Shown here: piece after piece, positions 56,940-64,000 of the stretch
Layout: every line of letters begins with the position of its first letter
Position numbering within the stretch: position 1 is the stretch's first letter
From: Argentina anserina
Taxonomy: Eukaryota; Streptophyta; Magnoliopsida; Rosales; Rosaceae
Reading direction: 5' to 3'
Assembly: GCF_933775445.1 (NCBI RefSeq)
Contig: NC_065877.1
Span: 26,846,001 to 26,910,000, forward strand
DNA length: 64,000 nucleotides
Notes under the pieces: model-generated
The model's database searches: none
What the model was told of the DNA's origin: nothing
The model's input: only the letters and a program-made list of their open reading frames with translations
Translations under genes and position numbers: made by a program

Positions 56940-59050
56940 ATGTTTACGAAGCGATTGGAGGACCACCTCACCCATGCTCTACACGGTGAGGCCGAGCCTG
57001 CCTATTTCGGCAGCTCCATGGCATTAAGGCCATCGGTGGCGGCATCCCCTCCTTCAAAGGAGCTTGTGATGCCTCCCGTGTTTTCTAATGCCTCCATGGT
57101 AATCTCTGATGCTCATCGCTCATTTTGCAAAGCTTGTTCTTTTGCTAGATTTCAAGGAAGTCCTTATTTGCTAAGGCTCCAACCGAGAACATTCCATTCT
57201 TACGAAGTATTTAAGGTGACATTAGTGGACCCTATCCAACCGAATGCGGACATTTTTCGGTATTTTTATGGTATAGGTTAAGAGCATCGACGCGTTGGTC
57301 ACACGTCGCTTTGCTTTCCACAAGAAACGCTGCATTCGCTAAAGTTTTTAGCTATGATCATCAGCCTAAGGGCTCACCACCCTTCCTATCCTCTCAAATC
57401 TATTTGAATGGATACCATTGGAGAGTTCACCTCCACGACTTTGATGATTTCGTTTTGCATATCTACTGGGATCGTCGTTGAACATATTATTCCTCATGTT
57501 CATTCACTGTACGATCTAGCAGAGCTCGGACTTGGTTATGGGTACTAACCTGCCGATTTTTGCATGGAGATATGTAATGATGTTGCATGCAGCGACACTT
57601 ATTCGTTTCAGACCCACAACTTGCCAAGCGTTTAGTGCGTACCAGATGGTCACTGGATACGATCCCAACGTTCTTTTCACTAACGCCTATTTGGTTAAAG
57701 TTATTTATGTGCCTCTATTGTAGTTATCTCAATGGGTCTACTTGAAACGATTAAGTATTCTGGTTGGTTATGATTTATGAATCACCAACACTTGTCCGCT
57801 ATTTCCAATCTACAACCGTTGATCTCTATCCTGCGATATTAGCAGACGGTCACTTTGATGAGACATATTTCCCGTCGTTAGGGGGAGATATGGAATGCTC
57901 CCATTTTGGTTTTAACGCCAGGAATTAACGTGGTGTGGCACTATGTCTCATTAAGATCCCGCACTACTCAAAGTGAGTAAATGTGCAACGCATTATCGAC
58001 CTCCAGAAAGTCAAAAATTCGATGCTCAATGACTTTACCGATATTGCGAAAGTGACGAGATCGCACATAAATGCTGTGATGTGCCGGTAAGGTTGAGACT
58101 CTCAAAATATGAGAGAATTTCATATGACCTGGTCCTAGCACCATTGGCACCATCCCTGACAGTGGGAAGGAAGCCGGCGATGGCACCATCGTACGCTGTG
58201 GTGTTGTCGGCGCATGTGGTATTGTACCACAAAACAAGGGCGACAAACGCAAAGATGGACTAGTAAGGGTCATAGCTTCGGTCTTGGCTCCTGCCTAGAT
58301 GAGGGGGAGACCATTATTCTCTGGTATCAAAACTAGAAAGAAGCGAAGTGCGTAGGCACAAGTATTTCGCTCATCATCAAGAGATATCCTCTAAACATGT
58401 GTATCAACTAAGTTTCAGTGGGACGCTACAGACTCATTTTGTTGATGTTAGAGAAGAATAGAACAATCACGAATTGATCGTATACAGCGCGCGCGCGTGT
58501 TTAATGTATTGATCTCCCATGATTGATGATGTATTCGCTTATGCTCTTATTCCGTTGTAAAGCATCAACGATGAGCAACTTGACCGAAGTGGAAAGAATC
58601 AATACAGGCTGAACTAGACTTGTTATGTTGGTCGTTGTTCGTAAGTGTAATGAGAAAGATGAAGTCATGCGATATACGCAGGACTTATGGCGCAAAGATT
58701 GTCTCATTATCCTAGTATTGAGTACGATGAGTTATATTCTCTCGTTATGGACATAATTACTTTCCGCTACTTGATCAGTAGTAGTGTCCATGGAAACTGA
58801 TTTGCAGCATATGATAGTGGTCATAGAATATCTGTAAAGGGATCTTGACGCAGATATGAGAGTGCCCGAGGGACTTTAAATGCCTCCAGACCACGGAGAG
58901 CTTATGTAATCAGATTGCGACGTTCGAGAGAACGTAGTACAATCGGTTGCAAGAACTCATACCCATATGTGTTCATATGAAGCTAATTCTTGATTCTCTA
59001 TTCCGTCTAAGTATAGATGATGAAGAGATTCAATGAGCTATACATTCATG
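56940..59050 (+). pseudogene. Heavily decayed copia pol (integrase and RT traces)
   Basis: 56,940-57,281 reads a pre-integrase zinc segment (DAHRSFCKACSFARF) and the integrase start (LLRLQPRTFHSYEVFK). Further traces in changing frames include TNLPIFAWRYVMMLHAATLI and VTGYDPN near 57,540-57,675, the FPSLGGDMEC-like segment near 57,880, and RT-like RVPEGL near 58,860. Stops and frameshifts are dense, so no enzyme can be produced. Confidence 0.75.
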
Positions 59051-60125
59051 CATCCTAGTGTTGTTGGGACACTATTGCTTTCATTATGACGTGATTAACT
59101 ATGCGCCTATGCATTGTCATTCGACTTGCATTGCTTCTTTGACATGGGTTTAGTTCTACACTTAATGAACCAACACAAATCCTATCCACACCAACGCCGC
59201 CAGCAGCTCCAGCAACATCAACGTACGCCTTGGTGTAGCAGTCGACACTGGTAGCGTAGAGGATGCGTACGATTCCGTCTTGGACCAAAATCAGTCCTTC
59301 ATTAGTCCATTCCCCCATTCTTTTTGCGAAAGACACATTGAATGTGACAAATCAGAATCTGTCCAGTTTCGTAGGTCAACTTCAACAAGACCTACAGGAC
59401 AGCTCGCTCGATGAAATATGGTGAAATTGGTACCGTTGGAAAGGCCTATGTGTCTACTTTCCAGGGACACCAACCTTTCGTTCATAGCTATCATATTGAA
59501 TGAGTTATGGCCGTTTTAGCAAAGTAGGACAGTCCTGTCCGGAAATTTGCAAGTCAGTCAACTTCGACAGAGCATTGTGAACTGCTCCGATCGGATGAGG
59601 TTGTGAACCTTATGTCACTGGAAATCCATGGGTGTCTACTTTTCAGAACATTTTACGGTTCGCTGATACCTATTTTGACGAAGAAGTTATGGCCGTTTAA
59701 GTGAGTGAAGGTCATTCTATCCGAGAATCTGATTTTCATTGCAAACTCTTGTTTTGAGTTGTTATGCAATCTTGTTTCCTAAGATCTAAGTTTGGCTAAG
59801 TATAGCATGGATGATCTAAGGATGTGTGGCTAGATTAATGATTAATCATTAGCCCAAGACTACGTTTGAGAAGCATGTAATGAACGTTGTATACGTTGTT
59901 CTTTGTACTCCATGATTATGGCACTAATCAGGGGGAGTTGTTTCGTAGACTTCAGGGGGAGTCTACCTCACATGATGCTATCAAATGTAGACAGTGCGTT
60001 GTACTCTTTTTCCCTTCGATCAAGCTTTTGTTTTTACCCAAGAGGTTTTTATTTTGCTTGACAAGGTTTTTACCGAGGCAACGATGTGTGCACCATGCAA
60101 CCTAGGCATGCGACACAAGGGGGAG

Positions 60126-60309
60126 TGTTCCGGGAGAATTACTATTCTACCCTTGTATGTGTCTTAGCCTAATAGGTTTCCTGTTAGGAGATAGATTAGC
60201 ATCTCCGTAATAGATTAGGACTCCGAATCCTACGGGATTGTGGTTTTGTAATGCCTATATATAGGCCCCCATATCATTCAATAATACACAATTATTTCAT
60301 CCTGAAACA
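60126..60309 (+). repeat. 3' LTR of the gene-capturing retrotransposon
   Basis: 184 bp, one difference from the 5' LTR. Preceded by the purine tract at 60,117-60,125. Confidence 0.93.
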
Positions 60310-60564
60310 GCCATATATTTTTAGGCATTGTTTTAAACTAAAATTAACTAAAAATTATCTTACATGTCTAAATTGGTCATTTGACAAATTAAAAGCATAA
60401 GCTAGTTTGAGTTTACCAAACGCTTTGTCATTACTTCTGTCACTAACAGCTACTTATATAAGCCAGTTTACCAAACAGTCTGCAACTTTATTTATCAGCC
60501 ACCTATTTTCAGAAATCAGCATAAGCCGACTTTTTTTATAAGCCCAGCTGTACCAAACACACCC

Positions 60565-60715
60565 ATAAGCGACAATTTCCGTCGCAAACCGATGTTTGTC
60601 CCATTTTTTTTCAAACTTGTAACTACACACAACGGCTACGAATGGTAACAACAGCACTCCCAGCCGCTTGGAAAACTAGGTACCAGGGGAATCATATCCA
60701 TGTATACCACTCGAG
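60565..60715. repeat. 600-bp tandem duplication, copy 1 right part
   Basis: Continues copy 1 after the Harbinger element and matches 61,191-61,340 (GCGACAATTTCCGTCGC, GGTACCAGGGGAATCATATC). It ends at CCACTCGAG. Confidence 0.9.
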
Positions 60716-60738
60716 CCGCTTGACGTATCATGGGGAAT

Positions 60739-61340
60739 AAACGGATTTCTAGTCATTTAGACTATTAACCGAAGCATTTATGCTTCATTATTTTCATTTA
60801 ATAACCGCACTGTATAATTGCTATAAAAATCCATAATTCTGAGAGAATATTATCATGTTCTTCCATATAATGAGTGTCGTATTTCAAGAACTTCTCATAT
60901 CTAACTGTTGTATATTTCGACCATAATGTTTCTGTCTTTCAATGAAACGATGTTGCACCAAAAGAAATTAATCTGGACTAGGTGCATAAACACATCAAAC
61001 TTGAAAATGCCAAATTTCAAGCGCATGTTGCGGTCAACAAGAGGCAAGATTCATTATGTATCAATATACGACACAACTTCCAAGTACTAAATTGGAGGTC
61101 AAGTCCCAAATTATGGTAACTCAATTCAATAAACCGTGACAAATTCCGTCACAATGGTCTAAGTGACAATTTTCGTCACAAACTAATGGTATAAGCGACA
61201 ATTTCCGTCGCAAACCGATGTTTGTCCCATTTTTTTCAAACTTGTAGCTACACACAACGGCTACGAATGGTAACAACAGCACTCCCAGCCGCTTGGAAAA
61301 CTAGGTACCAGGGGAATCATATCCATGTATACCACTCGAG
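60739..61340. repeat. 600-bp tandem duplication, copy 2 (uninterrupted)
   Basis: Full unit, separated from copy 1 by 23 bases. It contains the continuous sequence AATGGTATAAGCGAC where copy 1 has the Harbinger insertion, so it is an internal record of the empty site. Confidence 0.9.
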
Positions 61341-62545
61341 AAGCGAAATAATCGGGTTGAAAAGGAAAGGGAGATTGAAAGTCCCTAATGAAAGACAAAA
61401 TTCAAAGGAATTTAAATTTGCATGAAAGCAGCAACGTTAATTAAAACATACTTATTTGTCTACCAAATAAACAACGTATTAGTGTTGATATTGTTTGATT
61501 CCACGATCATGTTGAAAATATATGGTTAGTTTAAATTCATCACATAAATAAAAACAGTAAAATTAAAATAAAATTACTATATCTGTGACGGTAAAAACAT
61601 TTTTTTACCTGCGGGAAAAATTACCATGCCCCAAATTACCTATTTACCAGTTTACCCGGGAATAACATCTTCTTCAACCGAGTCGAGTCAAGCCGGAGAA
61701 GGACGACCGGGTCGGAATCCGGGTCGAGGTCTGTAAATCCGGGTCTGGCGCAAGGATTCAGGACGTCGTCGAGGCTAACCGCCGGATTGAACCGCAGAAG
61801 TCGCCGGATTTCCCTTGATGCCACAAGGCTGCTGGGTTCTCGCCACGATTGCAAGAGAAGAGAGGCTCCGACTTGCTGGGTTGACGGCGGCGGTGCTGCC
61901 TTTAGGTGCCCAGATCATATGCGATCTTTCTTACAACATCATTTGGATTGAACTGTAAGATCGTGGTTTTCTTCTTATTTTTCTCTTCCACAATAATCCT
62001 TATTTTATTCTTTCTTTACACTTTTATAACAATTATAATCATAATATCCAGACAAAATTTAAAGATTAATAAACCGTGGACATTTTGAGTCGTTCAAAAA
62101 TTTAACCATAGAACTTCCTTTCTGGCTTTATTAATAGAAGATTTCTAAACTCTGAACTCATTTGTTCTAACAAAACTTTCTTAGGGTATGTGTCTAGGAA
62201 CAAGAGTATAAAGACCCCATGATATTCTCGATCAATATGGACTAATGTTTTCAACTGAGTCCCGGAGTTAATTTGAAGAGTTTCTCTTAACCCACAGGTG
62301 TCGCACAACTTTGTTTGTAATTCAATGAGATTTGAATTCAAAATGTAAAATAAGGAAGGGAACAGAGTCAAAGAGACCTTGCTTCATTCGTATCCCTCCC
62401 ATTATGGTGAAAGTTGACGGACCCGTTTATTAGCCAGAAGATAACAAAGAGCCGCGGCAAGAAGAAAACAGGGCTTACCCAACAGTCAAAATACACAGAC
62501 ACCAAGTGGTGGTTCTGCCTCTGTGCCACTGCATGAGCTCATACC
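61341..62545. other. Intergenic, nothing recognised
   Basis: Contains a GC-richer patch at 61,670-61,900 with a 72-codon minus ORF (61,854-61,636) of no recognisable family, and AT-rich DNA after it. Confidence 0.35.
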
Positions 62546-62770
62546 CAGTGGCGGATCTAGGATTGAAATGTCACTAGGACTAATTTTATGCAAAGCGTAA
62601 AAAAAAATTTCTCCTTATATTAGGTATGTCGATATTTGTCATCAGAATGAAGCTGTTTCAAATTAATCTCTATACAACCATGTTTTATCTTTCATTATGT
62701 ATCTATCTTTCCTGAGTTTCATTTTCACCTGGGCTCCAGTCCAGTCAAGCCAGGACTGGATCCGCCCCTG
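62546..62770. mobile_element. Small hAT-type MITE with GGCGGATC ends
   Basis: 225 bp with ends CAGTGGCGGATCT and (reverse complement) CAGGGGCGGATCC. Flanked by CTCATACC (62,538-62,545) and CTCGTACC (62,771-62,778), an 8-bp duplication with one mismatch. Same terminal family as 41,644-42,418. Confidence 0.8.
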
Positions 62771-63730
62771 CTCGTACCATGGCCCGTGGTGGCATTGCAC
62801 CCAATTCTGATCACCAATGAGATCAGCAGCACCATCGTACTATTCTGCCATTTTCTGGTATTGATGCCTTGACTCATTTACCTCCAAAAATGCCCAACTG
62901 CCCCTCAGACCCTAAACCCTAGCCATCATTCTACATTTGTAGCCAGCTCTTTCAAGCTAGTGTTCTCCTCTCAAGGGTAAGTTTGAGATAAAAAAAAAGG
63001 GTGTGGATAGAATACTATTGGGTTCCTTTTGCCCCATTTTCTCTTGATTTTCAGATGTGAATTTGTATTGCTACTATTGTCTTTCTGCAATATTTGGTAT
63101 TTTTCCATTTGGGGAGGGATTTCCTAATATGTTTTTTTTTACTTTGCTATCTAATTTTGGCTTATTGGAGTAGATTGCCATTGTTTGCAAAGAGTTGAAC
63201 CCACCTAAAGTTTATGTGAGCATATTCGTTAGTCATAGATTTTTTGTTTTTCTGATGCAGTACTCAAGTACTCAACCACATTATCTTCTTCAATTAGAAC
63301 TCAAAATAACCAAAATTAGTCTAAAATACAAATTTGAACCTCGCAGATTAATAATAACATATATGAACCAAAGTCCCAAAAACCATAATGATGTATTGTT
63401 TTGAAATGTGGAGCCAGTAAAGTGTTACAAGACGAAATAATGAAGTTCACATGTTATGTTATAAGAGATGAAATAATCAAGTTCACAATATCACATACCA
63501 TGAAATGGAAGTTAAAGTAGATATATAAAATAATGACAACAACATTATTGAAACTTTTACTCTTATTCCAATACACATTTACTTCTCCTTTATGAATAAG
63601 CAGAAAAAAAAATCTTTTGGTATTTCCCTTTGAAATTACAGTCTGTAAATTATGCAGAGTTTACTATAAGTAGCAATATAGCACGGCCAGTCAACACTCA
63701 ACAGTATACCAAGAGCCTCTTTCCCTCCCT

Positions 63731-64000
63731 TATAAGCTTAGCCTCTGTCATTGAACCCATATAGTAACAGAGAGCCTTTAACAGACCTGCCCAAAACTCA
63801 AACACACACTCTCTCTTTCCCTTCAGCTCCCCTTCTCTTTCTCTCATCTCTAATCCTCAAGAACCCTGACCGTTTTCTTCTTGTTCATTCACGGTACTCG
63901 TCTTCATCTTTGATTTTCTACTTCTGCATGCGTTTTCTTATTATTCCATTTTCCAAAGGGATCACCTTTTTTTGTTTTTGGCATCAGTTACTTGCTTCTG
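63731..64000 (+). promoter_or_regulatory. Probable promoter and 5' leader of a gene beyond the right edge
   Basis: TATAAG at 63,731 is followed by a pyrimidine-rich stretch (63,800-63,860, CTCTCTCTTTCCC-type), then TCACG|GTACTC at about 63,892, which could be a leader intron donor. No ATG-led coding frame starts before the window end. Tentative. Confidence 0.35.

Larger units (their letters stand above)
53247..60309 (+). mobile_element. Copia-type LTR retrotransposon with captured host gene, non-autonomous
   Basis: 7,063 bp. LTRs of 184 bp (53,247-53,430 and 60,126-60,309; TGTTCCGGG...CCTGAAACA) differ at a single site. The target duplication GCCAT is perfect (53,242-53,246 and 60,310-60,314). 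The sequence after the left LTR is CGTTATCAGCACG, a TATCAG-containing primer-site variant. The purine tract AAGGGGGAG abuts the right LTR. Interior: GC-rich leader, an Enhancer-of-polycomb-like ORF in the gag position, then decayed copia integrase and RT. No intact gag or pol. Confidence 0.92.
50118..60564. mobile_element. PIF/Harbinger transposon, split by an LTR retrotransposon
   Basis: Ends GGCTGTGTTTGGTA and (reverse complement) GGGTGTGTTTGGTA are flanked by the 3-bp duplication ATA (50,115-50,117 and 60,565-60,567). Without the nested element it is about 3.4 kb, a size fitting an element with a transposase gene. A decayed transposase lies at 52,481-53,146. The uninterrupted target is preserved at 61,188-61,196 in the second copy of the 600-bp duplication, which confirms the ends. 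Confidence 0.88.

Overview
This is nuclear DNA of a flowering plant. The evidence is intron-containing plant gene families (growth-regulating factor with a miR396 site, germin-like ABP19/20 protein, DUF247 protein, SP1-like RING E3 ligase, TPD1-like secreted proteins) in an AT-rich background full of plant LTR retrotransposons and hAT and PIF/Harbinger elements. The ABP19/20 protein resembles the peach proteins as I remember them, and the short-LTR copia elements look like those of Rosaceae, so Rosaceae is my best guess. That is inference, because no search was possible.

Layout. 1-496 (minus): the first two exons of a GRF transcription factor that runs off the left edge. 523-6,557: its upstream DNA, a large fold-back repeat (about 3,205-4,830) and an unidentified ORF patch. 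6,558-18,756: a 12.2-kb degenerate Athila-like gypsy element (minus) with 5-bp target duplications. It contains a hAT-type element, itself holding a fold-back MITE, and a solo LTR. 18,791-21,556: probably a solo LTR with another solo LTR inside it. 21,922-22,628: a hAT-like MITE. 24,778-25,428: an intact ABP19/20-like germin gene. 27,215-32,484: a copia element (minus) with several breaks, lying inside coding-looking host sequence. 32,950-37,056: three DNA transposons, the last carrying a four-unit array of about 510-bp palindromic units. 37,296-38,732: an intact DUF247 gene. 40,893-41,677: a two-exon zinc-knuckle gene whose 3' end has been taken over by a hAT-like element. 43,750-46,401 (minus): a complete five-exon SPL2-like RING E3 ligase. 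47,863-48,972: a TPD1-like pseudogene and an orphan first exon of a second TPD1-like gene. 49,665-61,340: a 600-bp tandem duplication, one copy of which is split by a PIF/Harbinger transposon that is itself split by a copia-type LTR element. 62,546-62,770: a small hAT MITE. About 63,730-64,000: probably the promoter and leader of a gene beyond the right edge.

The most interesting structure is the nest at 50,118-60,564. Inside the Harbinger element sits a 7,063-bp LTR element with a clean 5-bp target duplication and LTRs that differ at 1 of 184 positions. Its pol region is badly decayed, and in the usual gag position it carries a long open frame that reads as a plant Enhancer-of-polycomb-like (EPL) protein. 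This looks like capture of a host chromatin gene by a non-autonomous retrotransposon recently moved by enzymes supplied in trans. The second highlight is the hAT-like element at 34,605-37,056 with its palindromic satellite.

The genes do not form one pathway. They are ordinary dispersed plant genes in a repeat-rich region. No tRNA, rRNA, CRISPR or prokaryote-type system was seen.
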